Notes: a model not told the origin generated them from the sequence alone. 64,000 nucleotides of DNA from Variovorax sp. 770b2 (GCF_900115685.1 NZ_FOXJ01000001.1:2575796-2639795); one strand, 5' to 3'; counted from the first letter of the stretch, positions 16,162-24,351 are shown. A program made the numbers and translations.

Positions 16162-16637
16162 GCCGTCGCGCCGCCCAGCCATTGTTCGAGCTTCACGAGG
16201 GCGCCGCTCCAGCCGTGGTTGTGGCTGTCGCGCGCGGCCTGGTCGAAGAACTGCTCGTGCATCAGCACGAGTTCGCAGCCATCGCCATCGGGCTCGATCT
16301 GCAGGGTGACGCGCGATTCGCGCTCGGGCGTGCTGCGCCAGGCCCAGCTGAAGACGAGCCTGCGGTTCGGCACGATCTCCAGGTAGGTGCCGCTCACGTC
16401 GTGCGTCTGGCCGTCGTCGGCGAGCATCGTCACGCGAAAGCGCCCGCCCACGCGCAGGTCGATGTCCACGAGCGGCACCGAGACGATTTCGGCGGGGCCG
16501 AACCAGAGCCTCAGCGCTTGCGGGTCGGTCCACGCGCGCCAGAGCTTTTCGGGCGCGACGCGGTAGTGCCGGCGGAGGGTGAGCGAGGGGCGCTCTTTTT
16601 CTGTTTTTTCTGTTTTTCGGTCGGCAGGTTTTGCCAT
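16158..16637 (-). CDS. AHSA1/SRPBCC-domain protein
   Basis: A 159-residue protein of the START-like AHSA1 (SRPBCC) family: LTLRRHYRVAPEKLWRAWTDP at the N-terminus, then RVGGRFRVTM and the final VLMHEQFFDQAARDSHNHGW-type helix that lines the ligand pocket. ATG at 16637 is chosen for its ribosome binding site (AGGAGG, 6-7 nt upstream); the first 20 residues are Lys/Thr/Glu-rich because they are encoded by an A-rich tract. The gene overlaps the ArsR gene by 127 nt in a different frame and is translationally coupled to the sigma factor. ArsR-AHSA1 pairs are common; the ligand is not known. Confidence 0.85.
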   Translation of the reverse strand: MAKPADRKTEKTEKERPSLTLRRHYRVAPEKLWRAWTDPQALRLWFGPAEIVSVPLVDIDLRVGGRFRVTMLADDGQTHDVSGTYLEIVPNRRLVFSWAWRSTPERESRVTLQIEPDGDGCELVLMHEQFFDQAARDSHNHGWSGALVKLEQWLGGATA

Positions 16638-16984
16638 TCGGTCTCCTCCTGGTGGTAGAGAAAGCGCGCCAGTGCATCGAGGCGCCCGGTCCAGAATTTC
16701 TCGTAGCGCGTGAGCCACACGGCCGCCTCTTGCAGCGGCCGGGGCGACAGCTCGCAGCGCACGATGCGGCCCTCTTTCGTGCGGGAGATGAGGCCTGCGT
16801 TCTCCAGCACGCGCAGGTGCTTCATGAAGCCGGTGAGCGACATGCCGTGCGGCCCGGAAAGCTCGGTGATGCTGAGGCTGCGCTCGCCCAGGGTTTCGAG
16901 CACGGTGCGGCGCGTCGGGTCGGACAGCGCGGCGAAGACGGCATCGAGCGTCGCGGCTTCGGCAGGAGCGGCGGGGTGAACCAT
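16511..16984 (-). CDS. ArsR-family winged-helix repressor
   Basis: A 157-residue regulator. The ArsR winged helix spans about residues 10-95 (DAVFAALSDPTRRTVLETLG, then LSITELSGPHGMSLTGFMKHLRVLENAGLI with the recognition helix). The metal-binding Cys motif of true metal sensors is absent, as usual for the ArsR branch paired with AHSA1 proteins. The last 45 residues are basic and low-complexity (EKQKKQKKSAPRSPSAG...) and are read from DNA that also encodes the start of the AHSA1 protein. It heads the operon ArsR-AHSA1-ECF42 and is divergent from the cupin gene; the 145-bp gap (16985-17129) should hold both promoters. Confidence 0.85.
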   Translation of the reverse strand: MVHPAAPAEAATLDAVFAALSDPTRRTVLETLGERSLSITELSGPHGMSLTGFMKHLRVLENAGLISRTKEGRIVRCELSPRPLQEAAVWLTRYEKFWTGRLDALARFLYHQEETEWQNLPTEKQKKQKKSAPRSPSAGTTASRPKSSGARGPTRKR

Positions 16985-17129
16985 GCGGTTGAGTATGGGA
17001 AGGGGGTGCGGGAGCGTCAAGTGGACCGGGAGAAAGTCACGAATGCCTGGCCACAAACAAAAGCTCCCACGAACAGGAACGCTTTATGCGTGCTGCGGCG
17101 CAACACAACCACCTGCGAAGGAGCGCCCC

Positions 17130-17552
17130 ATGCTGGACCGTACCGCCACCCAGTTCTCGCACGTCAAGCCCGGTGACACGGAGTTCGTTCCGGGGGGGCT
17201 GCGCGATTTCTTCCTGTACCGCGACCTGGGCGTGGCCGAGGCCACCAACGGCAAGGTGATCGCGCATCTGGTCAAGGCCAACATGGCACCGGAAACGGGC
17301 ACCGGCTGGCACCGCCACGAGGCGGACTTCCAGATCGTCATCATGGTCAAGGGCTGGGCCCGCTTCATGTACGAGGACAAGGAAACCCTGGTCGAGGCCG
17401 GCGACGTGGTGCACCAGCGGCCGGGCATCCGGCACTTCCTGTTCGACTACTCGCCCGACATGGAGTACCTGGAGATCGTCTCGCCGGCGGACTTCAAGAG
17501 CATCGATGTCGAGCCGGTGTGCGAAATTCCGCCGCCCACGCCCTGGCCCTGA
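17130..17552 (+). CDS. Cupin-domain protein
   Basis: A 140-residue single-cupin protein. Motif 1 is seen in GTGWHRHEADFQIVIMVKG (about residues 60-78) with two His and a Glu for metal binding, and motif 2 in EAGDVVHQRPGIRHFL with the expected Pro-Gly and a His. The ATG at 17130 follows GAAGGAG. Without a second domain or signal peptide it is a small cytosolic metal-binding enzyme or sensor; the substrate is unknown. It is divergent from the ArsR operon and could share its regulation. Confidence 0.75.
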   Translation: MLDRTATQFSHVKPGDTEFVPGGLRDFFLYRDLGVAEATNGKVIAHLVKANMAPETGTGWHRHEADFQIVIMVKGWARFMYEDKETLVEAGDVVHQRPGIRHFLFDYSPDMEYLEIVSPADFKSIDVEPVCEIPPPTPWP

Positions 17553-17634
17553 AAACGCACTGTTGGGCCTCGGCAAGTGCGCCGATAAACTCCTCGCGTC
17601 TCACAAAAACCGACAACAACCGAGGAGAGAGAAC

Positions 17635-18573
17635 TTGCGTATTCATACTGCCCGCCTGACGGCCGGCTTGCTGCTCGCGTGCGCCCTGGCGGCCACCAAC
17701 ACCGGCAACGCCGCATCCCCTGCCACTTCCACGAGCCCGGCCACGGCCGCTTCCACAGCGAACTCGCTCGAAGCCGAACAGGAAGCCGCCTTCAAGGCCG
17801 CCAAGGCCGTGCAGAAGGCCGGCCCCGCCGACATCACGCTGCGCGACCAGGCCCACCTGCAGCTGCCGGCCGGCTACATCTGGGTGCCCACGCCCGCGGC
17901 CGCGCAGCTCATGCACAGCATGGGCAACCGGACCGACGACACCTTCATCGGCGCGATCTTTCCCGCCGACGACGCCGACTGGATGGCCGTCGTCAAGTTC
18001 GTGAAAGACGGCTACATCAAGGACGACGACGCGAAGGACTGGAACGCCGACGACCTGCTCAAGAGCCTGAAGGAAGGCACCGAGGCCGCGAACGAGGAGC
18101 GCGCCAAGCGCGGCATCCCGGGCATCGAGGTCACGGGCTGGGCGCAGAAGCCGCAGTACGAGGCGCAGACGCACCGCCTGGTGTGGTCGGCCCTCTCCAA
18201 GAAGAAGGGCGACACGGGTGACAGGCAAGGCGTCAACTACAACACCTATGCGCTGGGCCGCGAGGGCTACCTGAGCCTGAACCTCATCACCAACGCGAAG
18301 GACCTGGACACCTACAAGCCCGACGCCGCCAAGCTCCTGGGCGCGCTGCAGTACGACGACGGCAAGAAGTACGCGGACTTCAATTCGTCCACCGACAAGG
18401 TCGCCGCCTACGGCCTGGCCGCGCTGGTGGCCGGCGTTGCCGTGAAGAAGCTGGGCCTGTTCGCGCTCGCGCTGGCGTTCCTGGCCAAGTTCGCGAAGAT
18501 CGCGGTCGTGGCCGGCGGCGCTGCCATCTGGGGCGTGGCGAAGATCTTCAAGAAGAAGAACCCCGAGGCCTGA
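17635..18573 (+). CDS. DUF2167-family membrane protein
   Basis: A 312-residue exported protein. The start is taken as TTG at 17635 because a strong ribosome binding site (CGAGGAGAG) precedes it and a typical signal peptide follows (LTAGLLLACALAATNTGNA). The DUF2167 core is recognised in DGYIKDDDAKDWNADDLLKSL, EVTGWAQKPQYEAQTHRLVW and GREGYLSLNLI. The last 60 residues form one or two hydrophobic segments (LAALVAGVAVKKLGLFALALAFLAKFAKIAVVAGG, described here only in part) followed by a basic tail, so it is anchored in the inner membrane facing the periplasm. Function is unknown. It lies 10 bp before an M50 peptidase gene and may be its partner or substrate. Confidence 0.8.
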   Translation: MRIHTARLTAGLLLACALAATNTGNAASPATSTSPATAASTANSLEAEQEAAFKAAKAVQKAGPADITLRDQAHLQLPAGYIWVPTPAAAQLMHSMGNRTDDTFIGAIFPADDADWMAVVKFVKDGYIKDDDAKDWNADDLLKSLKEGTEAANEERAKRGIPGIEVTGWAQKPQYEAQTHRLVWSALSKKKGDTGDRQGVNYNTYALGREGYLSLNLITNAKDLDTYKPDAAKLLGALQYDDGKKYADFNSSTDKVAAYGLAALVAGVAVKKLGLFALALAFLAKFAKIAVVAGGAAIWGVAKIFKKKNPEA

Positions 18574-18583
18574 AGAGCGGGCC

Positions 18584-19312
18584 ATGGTCAAGCTGCTGCT
18601 GGTCCTGCTGAGCGCGGGCAAGCTGGGCAAGCTGCTGCTCTCGGGCGGCACGATGCTGCTGTCGGTGGTGGCCTATGCCTTCGTGTTCGGCTGGCGCTAT
18701 GCGGCGGGCTTCGTGGCGCTCATCCTCATTCACGAGATGGGCCACTACCTCGCGGCGAAACAGCGCGGCCTCGATGTCGGGCTGCCCACGTTCATTCCGT
18801 TCGTGGGCGCATGGATCGAGCTGAAGGACCAGCCGCACGACGTGGAGACCGAAGCCTGGGTCGGCTTCGGCGGCCCGCTGCTGGGCAGCCTCGCGGCGCT
18901 GGCCTGCTATTTCGTGGCGCGCGAATCCGACAGCCGCCTGCTGCTGGCGCTGGCCTACGCGGGCTTCTTCATCAACCTCTTCAACCTGATTCCGCTCTCG
19001 CCCTTCGATGGCGGGCGCATCACCGCGGTGCTCACGCCGCGCGTGTGGCTGGTGGGCGTGCCGGTACTCGCGGCCCTGTTTTTCTGGCGGCCGAGCCCGA
19101 TGCTGATCCTGGTCGCGGTGCTTGCCGCGCCGCAGGTGATGCGGGCCTGGAAGTACGACCCGAAGGACCCGGCCAACCAGCAGTACTACGCCGTCTCCAC
19201 CGAGACGCGCGTGACGTACAGCGTTTACTACATCGGCCTCTTGGCGTTCCTTGCGGTGATGGCGCACGACACGCACGAGATGCTGGGCGCGGCGCGCGTG
19301 CCGGGCGGCTGA
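18584..19312 (+). CDS. M50-family (site-2-protease-like) membrane metallopeptidase
   Basis: A 242-residue polytopic protein. The zinc site is complete: HEMGH in a membrane helix (about residues 49-53) and the second motif NLIPLSPFDGGR (about residues 132-143) supplying the Asp ligand. No PDZ domain is present, as in the small M50B group. It starts 11 bp after the DUF2167 gene, so the two are co-transcribed. The substrate is unknown; such proteases act on membrane proteins within the bilayer. ATG at 18584 follows a weak ribosome binding site (AAGAGCGGG). Confidence 0.8.
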   Translation: MVKLLLVLLSAGKLGKLLLSGGTMLLSVVAYAFVFGWRYAAGFVALILIHEMGHYLAAKQRGLDVGLPTFIPFVGAWIELKDQPHDVETEAWVGFGGPLLGSLAALACYFVARESDSRLLLALAYAGFFINLFNLIPLSPFDGGRITAVLTPRVWLVGVPVLAALFFWRPSPMLILVAVLAAPQVMRAWKYDPKDPANQQYYAVSTETRVTYSVYYIGLLAFLAVMAHDTHEMLGAARVPGG

Positions 19313-19341
19313 ACGGCTGCGCCACGCGGCGCTGCATGCAC

Positions 19342-19366
19342 CGGAACGGCGGGCGGACCCGTTCCG
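19342..19366 (+). terminator. Stem-loop after the M50 peptidase gene
   Basis: Perfect 8-bp stem CGGAACGG (19342-19349) / CCGTTCCG (19359-19366) with a 9-nt loop, 30 bp after the stop codon. No T run follows, so it is only a possible transcript end. Confidence 0.35.
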
Positions 19367-19388
19367 ACAATGTGCGAAAAATCAGAAC

Positions 19389-19407
19389 AATATTGACGGA
19401 ATATTGA
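19389..19407 (+). promoter_or_regulatory. Direct repeat upstream of the ABC operon
   Basis: AATATTGA occurs at 19389-19396 and 19400-19407, 11 bp apart (one DNA turn), in an AT-rich spot about 65 bp before the substrate-binding-protein gene. The spacing suits side-by-side protein binding, for example by the LysR regulator at 24352-25305. Confidence 0.4.
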
Positions 19408-19467
19408 TCCAAAGCGATTGGTTTCCGGGACTACTCTCGCAGCGATCCGAGCACCACAGGATCGTCC

Positions 19468-20577
19468 ATGTCCCTCCACCTGAAATCCGCCTTCGCCCGC
19501 CTTGCCGCGGGACTTGCCACCTTGGGGCTCCTGCTGTCGGCCTGCATGGCAGGGGCCCAGACCAAGCCGCTCAAGCCCGTGACCATCGCGCTGGGCACGC
19601 AGGTGGTCAACGTCACCTACCCCTGGCTGACGCTGCCCATCGCCCTGGGTTACTGGAAGGCCGAGGGCTACGACGTGAAGATCGTCACCACCGGCGGCTC
19701 GCTGCAAGGCATCCAGCAGATGGTGGCCGGCGGCGTCGATTTCGCGCAGGTCAACTCCACGGGCCTCATCCAGGCCAACACCGAGAACAACGTCGCCGTG
19801 CGCGGGGTCATGGGCACCGGCGTGATCGACTGGGGCATCGGCGTGCCGCAGGACAGCCCCGTGAAGACGGTGGCGGACCTCAAGGGCAAGAAGATCGGCA
19901 TCTTCAGCCTGGGCACGGGCGGCATGCCGCTGCTCAAGGGGTACCTGCGCGCCAACGGCATCAACCCCGACACCGAGGTGCAGATCATCGCCACCGGTGC
20001 CGGCGCGCCGGCGCTGGAGGCGATGCGCGCGGGCCGCGTGCAGGCGCTGATGTTCTGGGGCTCCGCGCTCACCGGCTTCCAGAATGCGGGCGCGAACATG
20101 CGCGTGCTGTTCGATCCGACGTGGCGCTCGCTGCCCGACTTCACCTTCGCCACCATGCAGAAGACCATCGACGCCGACCCGGCGATGGTCGAGGCCATCG
20201 CGCGCGGCGCGGCCAAGGCGACGCTGTTCGCGCAGACCAATCCAGAGTGCGCCCGCCAGCTCCACTGGAAGAATTTCGCCAGCACCAAACCCACGGGCGC
20301 CGACGAGGCCACGCTGGCCAGATGGGACCTTGCGCTTCTGCAGACGCAACTCCAGACCATGGCCGACGCACAGGCCATGAACGGCGGCACGCTGATCGGC
20401 GCAATGAGCCCGGCCGCCTACGGCCGCATGCAGGACGTGATGCTCAAGGACGGCCTGATCAAGCGCACGCTGCCGGCCGAGTCGATGCTCTACCTGAAGC
20501 CCGGCTTCGTCGAAGCCATCAACCGCTTCGACCGCAACGCCATTGTCGAGGCCGCCAAGGCCTGCAAGGGGCTGTGA
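19468..20577 (+). CDS. ABC transporter substrate-binding protein, NitT/TauT (SsuA-like) type
   Basis: A 369-residue periplasmic binding protein. The N-terminus is a signal peptide with a possible lipobox (LSAC, Cys26), so it may be a lipoprotein. The NMT1/SsuA fold is recognised in YWKAEGYDVKIVTTGGSLQGI, DFAQVNSTGLIQAN and KGKKIGIFSLGTGGMPLL. The family carries nitrate, sulfonates, pyrimidine precursors and aromatic acids; the ligand here is not readable. Neighbouring enzyme genes (adenine-deaminase-like, 2-oxoglutarate oxygenase) suggest a purine-like or amino-heteroaromatic ligand. It heads the operon 19468-24327. Confidence 0.85.
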   Translation: MSLHLKSAFARLAAGLATLGLLLSACMAGAQTKPLKPVTIALGTQVVNVTYPWLTLPIALGYWKAEGYDVKIVTTGGSLQGIQQMVAGGVDFAQVNSTGLIQANTENNVAVRGVMGTGVIDWGIGVPQDSPVKTVADLKGKKIGIFSLGTGGMPLLKGYLRANGINPDTEVQIIATGAGAPALEAMRAGRVQALMFWGSALTGFQNAGANMRVLFDPTWRSLPDFTFATMQKTIDADPAMVEAIARGAAKATLFAQTNPECARQLHWKNFASTKPTGADEATLARWDLALLQTQLQTMADAQAMNGGTLIGAMSPAAYGRMQDVMLKDGLIKRTLPAESMLYLKPGFVEAINRFDRNAIVEAAKACKGL

Positions 20578-20578
20578 C

Positions 20579-21613
20579 ATGACACCCGCGCAATTCGTGG
20601 CGGGCCTGCCCAAGGCCGAACTGCACATGCACATCGAAGGCTCGATCGAGCCCGCGCTCTTCCTGCAACTGGCCCGGCGCAATGGCGTGGCCATCCGCTG
20701 GCAGACGGAGGACGAGTTGCGCGAGGCCTACCGCTTCACCGACCTGCAGGACTTTTTGAACCTGTACTACGACGGCTGCCGCGTGCTCGTTCAGCCCGAG
20801 GACTTCCACGACGTGACGCGCGACTACCTGCGCCGCGCCCATGCCGATCGCGTGCTGCATGCGGAGATGTTCCTCGGCGTGCAAGGCCACACCAGCCGCG
20901 GCGTGCCGCTGGCCGCGGTGATGGAGGGCGTGTTCGGCGCGATGGACGCCGCGCAGGCCGAGGACGGCATCAGCTCGGGCCTGATCGTCGTCGTGCAGCG
21001 CCACCGCAGCGAGGACGAGGCGCTCGCGCTGCTGGAGGAACTGCACCCCTGGTACGACCGGCTGCTGGGCTTCGGCCTCGGCGGTGCGGAGGTGGGCAAC
21101 CCGCCCTCGAAGTTCACCGAGTTCTTCCGCCGCTGCCGCGAGCGCGGCTTCAAGGTGGTGGCGCATGCGGGCGAGGAAGGCCCGGCCGCGTATGTGCGCG
21201 AAGCAGTCGAACTGCTGCAGGTTCAGCGCCTGGACCATGGCAATGCCTGCCTGGACGACCCCGCGCTCGTCGCGCAGCTGGTGCAACGGCGCATTCCGCT
21301 CACGGTGTGCCCGCTGTCCAACCTGAAGCTGCGGCTGGTGCCCTCGATGGCCGCGCATCCGCTGCGCAGGCTCATGGACGCGGGCCTGTGCGTGACCGTC
21401 AACTCCGACGACCCCTCCTACTTCGGCGGCTACGTCAACGACAACTACCTCGCATGCCAGGAGGCGTTGGGCCTCGGGCGCGACGACCTGGCGAGCCTAG
21501 CGCTCAACAGCTTCGAGGCCGCCTTCATCACGCCCGAGCAGCGTTCGGCCGCGGTCCGCGCCGTCGATGCGTGGGTCGCCCTCGCCCGCGGCGAGCAACA
21601 GGCGGCGGCATGA
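20579..21613 (+). CDS. Adenine deaminase-like amidohydrolase (adenosine deaminase family)
   Basis: A 344-residue TIM-barrel metal-dependent deaminase. Zinc ligands are seen in AELHMHIEGS (HxH), AHAGEEG and NSDDPSYFGGY, with the catalytic Glu in HAGEEG. The forms HIEG and DDPxYFGGY are typical of the adenine deaminase (EC 3.5.4.2) branch rather than of true adenosine deaminases, which carry HxHLDGA. Related bacterial enzymes also act on modified adenines such as cytokinins. The ATG lies one base after the stop of the binding-protein gene, and its stop overlaps the ATPase start (ATGA). Inside a transporter operon it probably processes the imported compound. Confidence 0.8.
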   Translation: MTPAQFVAGLPKAELHMHIEGSIEPALFLQLARRNGVAIRWQTEDELREAYRFTDLQDFLNLYYDGCRVLVQPEDFHDVTRDYLRRAHADRVLHAEMFLGVQGHTSRGVPLAAVMEGVFGAMDAAQAEDGISSGLIVVVQRHRSEDEALALLEELHPWYDRLLGFGLGGAEVGNPPSKFTEFFRRCRERGFKVVAHAGEEGPAAYVREAVELLQVQRLDHGNACLDDPALVAQLVQRRIPLTVCPLSNLKLRLVPSMAAHPLRRLMDAGLCVTVNSDDPSYFGGYVNDNYLACQEALGLGRDDLASLALNSFEAAFITPEQRSAAVRAVDAWVALARGEQQAAA

Positions 21614-22443
21614 GCGCGCTGGTCCAATTCCCCGTAAAGCGAACGACGCTGCACGAGGCATCGGGTGCCGTGCCGGCATTCCGCTTTCAAGGCCTGCACA
21701 AGACCTTCCGCTCGAAGGACGGCGCGGATGTGATCGCGCTGCACGACGTGAGCTTCAGCGTCGCGCGCGGCGAGTTCGTCACCGTGGTCGGCCCGAGCGG
21801 CTGCGGCAAGAGCACGCTGCTGCGCATCCTGGCGGGCCTGGAGCGCGCGAGCCGCGGCACGGTCGAGCTCGGCGGGCGGCGCCACAGCGGGCCGAGCCGC
21901 GACATCGGCGTGGTGTTCCAGTCGCCCGTGCTGCTGCCGTGGCGCAACATCCTGGGCAACGTGCTGGTGCCCGCGCAAATCCAGGGACGCGACCCCAAGG
22001 TCGCGCGCGAACGCGCCCTGCACTACCTGCACCTCGTGGGCCTCGAAGGCTTCGAGACCAAGTACCCCGGCGAACTCTCCGGCGGCATGCAGCAGCGCGT
22101 GGGCATTGCGCGCGCGCTGGTCAACGACCCGATGCTGCTGCTGATGGACGAGCCCTTCGGCGCGCTCGATGCCATGACGCGCGAGACCATGAACGTGGAA
22201 CTGCTCAAGCTGCGCGAACGCACCGGCGCCACGATCATGCTGGTGACGCACAGCATTCCGGAGGCCGTGTTCCTCGGCGACCGCGTGATCGTCATGTCGC
22301 CACGGCCCGGGCGCGTCACGAAGGTCATCGACGTCGACCTGCCATCCGCCCGCACGCTGGAGCTCATCAACACCGAGAGATTCGGCAGCCACGTGCGCGA
22401 CATCCGCAGCAACCTGAACGCCAGTGGAGGGCTCGACGGATGA
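21610..22443 (+). CDS. ABC transporter ATPase, NitT/TauT type
   Basis: A 277-residue ATPase with Walker A GPSGCGKST (about residues 63-71), Q-loop VFQSPVLLPWRN, signature LSGGMQQR, Walker B LLLMDEPFGALD and the switch His in VTHSIPEA. The Q-loop and PFGALD forms are typical of SsuB/TauB-like proteins. Start and stop overlap the neighbouring genes by 4 nt each, so deaminase, ATPase and permease are translationally coupled. The first 30 residues before the ABC domain are not conserved-looking. Confidence 0.9.
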   Translation: MSALVQFPVKRTTLHEASGAVPAFRFQGLHKTFRSKDGADVIALHDVSFSVARGEFVTVVGPSGCGKSTLLRILAGLERASRGTVELGGRRHSGPSRDIGVVFQSPVLLPWRNILGNVLVPAQIQGRDPKVARERALHYLHLVGLEGFETKYPGELSGGMQQRVGIARALVNDPMLLLMDEPFGALDAMTRETMNVELLKLRERTGATIMLVTHSIPEAVFLGDRVIVMSPRPGRVTKVIDVDLPSARTLELINTERFGSHVRDIRSNLNASGGLDG

Positions 22444-23288
22444 ACACCGCGACCGCCGAAAGTATCGAGAACATCGAGAACATCGACTTCGAACCGCCCG
22501 CCCCGTGGCTCACTCCCGCGCGGCGCAAGGCGCTGATCGTGGCGGTCTTCGTGGCCGTGGTGGCCGCCTGGCAACTCGTGGTGAGCGCGCTGGGCGTGTC
22601 GCACCTGATCTTCCCCGGGCCCGTGGGCGTGGCCCGTTCGATCTACGAGGTCTTCCAGTCGGGCGAGGTGTGGCCGCACCTGTGGGTGACGCTCTACGAG
22701 ATCCTCGCGGGCTTCGCGCTCGGCGCGTTCGCGGGGTTCCTGCTGGGCGCGCTGATCGGCCAGAGCGCGCTGCTCGAACTGGTGCTCTACCCCTACGTCG
22801 TCGCGTTCCAGACCGTGCCCAAGGTGGCCGTGGCGCCGCTGTTCGTGCTGTGGTTCGGCTTCGACACCACCTCGAAGGTGGTGATCACCGCGACCATCGT
22901 TTTCTTTCCGGTGCTCGCCAACACGATCGTGGGGCTTCGCTCGGCGCCCAGGGACCAGATCGACCTGATGCGCGCATTCACGGCCTCCCCCTGGCACGTG
23001 TTCCGCATGGTGCGGTTGCCGCATGCGCTGCCGTATGTGTTCGCGGGACTGGACATCGGCATCGTGCTGGCCGTGATCGGCGCGATCGTGGGCGAGTTCG
23101 TGGGCGCGCAGGCCGGCCTGGGCTACCTCATCCTGCAGCGCAATTTCTCGATGGATGCGGCGGGCATGTTCGCGATCCTCATCGTGCTCTCGGCGATCGG
23201 CATCGTGCTGCACGGCCTGGTGAAGGCGATTGCGCGGCGCGTGGTGTTCTGGGCCGAGGCGTTCACCGACCTGTCCCGCGGCACATGA
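22440..23288 (+). CDS. ABC transporter permease, NitT/TauT type
   Basis: A 282-residue inner-membrane permease of the BPD-transporter family with about six helices. The EAA-like loop for contact with the ATPase is seen in the stretch LMRAFTASPWHVFRMVRLPHALP (given here as a region near residues 185-205). The N-terminus carries an odd acidic repeat (ESIENIENIDFEPP) before the first helix. It is probably a homodimer, since only one permease gene is present. ATG overlaps the ATPase stop by 4 nt. Confidence 0.9.
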   Translation: MNTATAESIENIENIDFEPPAPWLTPARRKALIVAVFVAVVAAWQLVVSALGVSHLIFPGPVGVARSIYEVFQSGEVWPHLWVTLYEILAGFALGAFAGFLLGALIGQSALLELVLYPYVVAFQTVPKVAVAPLFVLWFGFDTTSKVVITATIVFFPVLANTIVGLRSAPRDQIDLMRAFTASPWHVFRMVRLPHALPYVFAGLDIGIVLAVIGAIVGEFVGAQAGLGYLILQRNFSMDAAGMFAILIVLSAIGIVLHGLVKAIARRVVFWAEAFTDLSRGT

Positions 23289-23322
23289 AGCAACAACCCA
23301 ACCCATACGAAGGAGCAACGCA

Positions 23323-24327
23323 ATGACCCAGGAAGAACAGAAGCTGGAGGCACCCCGCAGGGCCTCCGCAGAGGAGATGCCGATTCTCGACCTGGGCCCG
23401 TGGCTGGCCGGCGGGCCGATCGGGCCGGTGGTCGAGCAGTTCAAGGCCGCCTGCACCAACACCGGCTTTTTCTACGTGAAGAACCACGGCGTGCCGCAGG
23501 CCGTGATCGACGCGGTGTTCGACGCCACCCGCCGCTACATGTCGCTGCCGATGCAAGAGCGCCTGAAGGACCGCATCGACGAGCGCTTTCGCCGCGGCTT
23601 CATGCCCATGGGCGTCACGCAGCACCCGGGCCACAAGCCGGACTTGAAGGAGAGCTATGAACTGGGCATGGACCTGCCGCTCACCGACCCCGATGTGGCG
23701 AACGGCCTGCCGCTGCACGGCCCCAACCGCTGGCCCGCGGACAAGCCCTGGCTCGAACCCGCGGCCATGGCGTACTTCAGCGCCACCATCGCGCTGGGGC
23801 GCAGCCTGCTGAAGATCTTCGCCTCGGCCGTCGGCCAGGACGAAGGCTTCTTCCTGCAGTACGCCACCAAGCCGATGGTGCAGTCGCGGCTCTTTCACTA
23901 CCCGCCGCAGGAGTCGTTCACCAACCTGGAGCTGGGCGCCGCCGCGCACACCGACTACGGCATGCTGACCGTGCTGGCGCAAGACCCCATCGGCGGGCTG
24001 GAGCTGTGCACGCGCGGTGGCGAGTGGGTGGCCGCGCCCTATGTCGAAGGCACGCTGGTCGTCAACCTGGGCGATCTGGTGAAGGTGTGGACCAACGATG
24101 TGTACGTGTCCAACCCGCACCGCGTGGCGAACCGCACGGGCAGGGAGCGCTACTCGATTCCCACCTTCTTCAACCTGGACTACGACACGCCCGTGGCGTG
24201 CCTGCCCGAGTTCGCGCCCGCCGATGGCGAACCCCGGCACGCGCCCATCAAGTCGGGCGACTACCTGGTGCGCCGGTTCGCGGCGGTGCAGAAGTACAAG
24301 ACGCCCGCGGAGCTGGCCGCCGGTTGA
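23323..24327 (+). CDS. 2-oxoglutarate/Fe(II)-dependent oxygenase, isopenicillin N synthase-like
   Basis: A 334-residue oxygenase. The N-terminal DIOX_N segment (MPILDLGPWL, NTGFFYVKNHGVP) precedes the core with iron ligands HTD (AAHTDYGMLTVLAQD, about residue 211) and the distal His in VSNPHRVANR; the oxoglutarate-binding RxS is RYSIPTFF. It should hydroxylate or oxidatively open a small substrate in the cytosol, using O2 and 2-oxoglutarate. A good ribosome binding site (GAAGGAG) precedes the ATG. As the last gene of the ABC-deaminase operon it probably acts on the imported, deaminated compound. The exact reaction is unknown; ethylene-forming and xanthine-type hydroxylating relatives exist. 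Confidence 0.85.
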   Translation: MTQEEQKLEAPRRASAEEMPILDLGPWLAGGPIGPVVEQFKAACTNTGFFYVKNHGVPQAVIDAVFDATRRYMSLPMQERLKDRIDERFRRGFMPMGVTQHPGHKPDLKESYELGMDLPLTDPDVANGLPLHGPNRWPADKPWLEPAAMAYFSATIALGRSLLKIFASAVGQDEGFFLQYATKPMVQSRLFHYPPQESFTNLELGAAAHTDYGMLTVLAQDPIGGLELCTRGGEWVAAPYVEGTLVVNLGDLVKVWTNDVYVSNPHRVANRTGRERYSIPTFFNLDYDTPVACLPEFAPADGEPRHAPIKSGDYLVRRFAAVQKYKTPAELAAG

Positions 24328-24351
24328 CCGGACGGCCGTGCGGCGCGTGCC

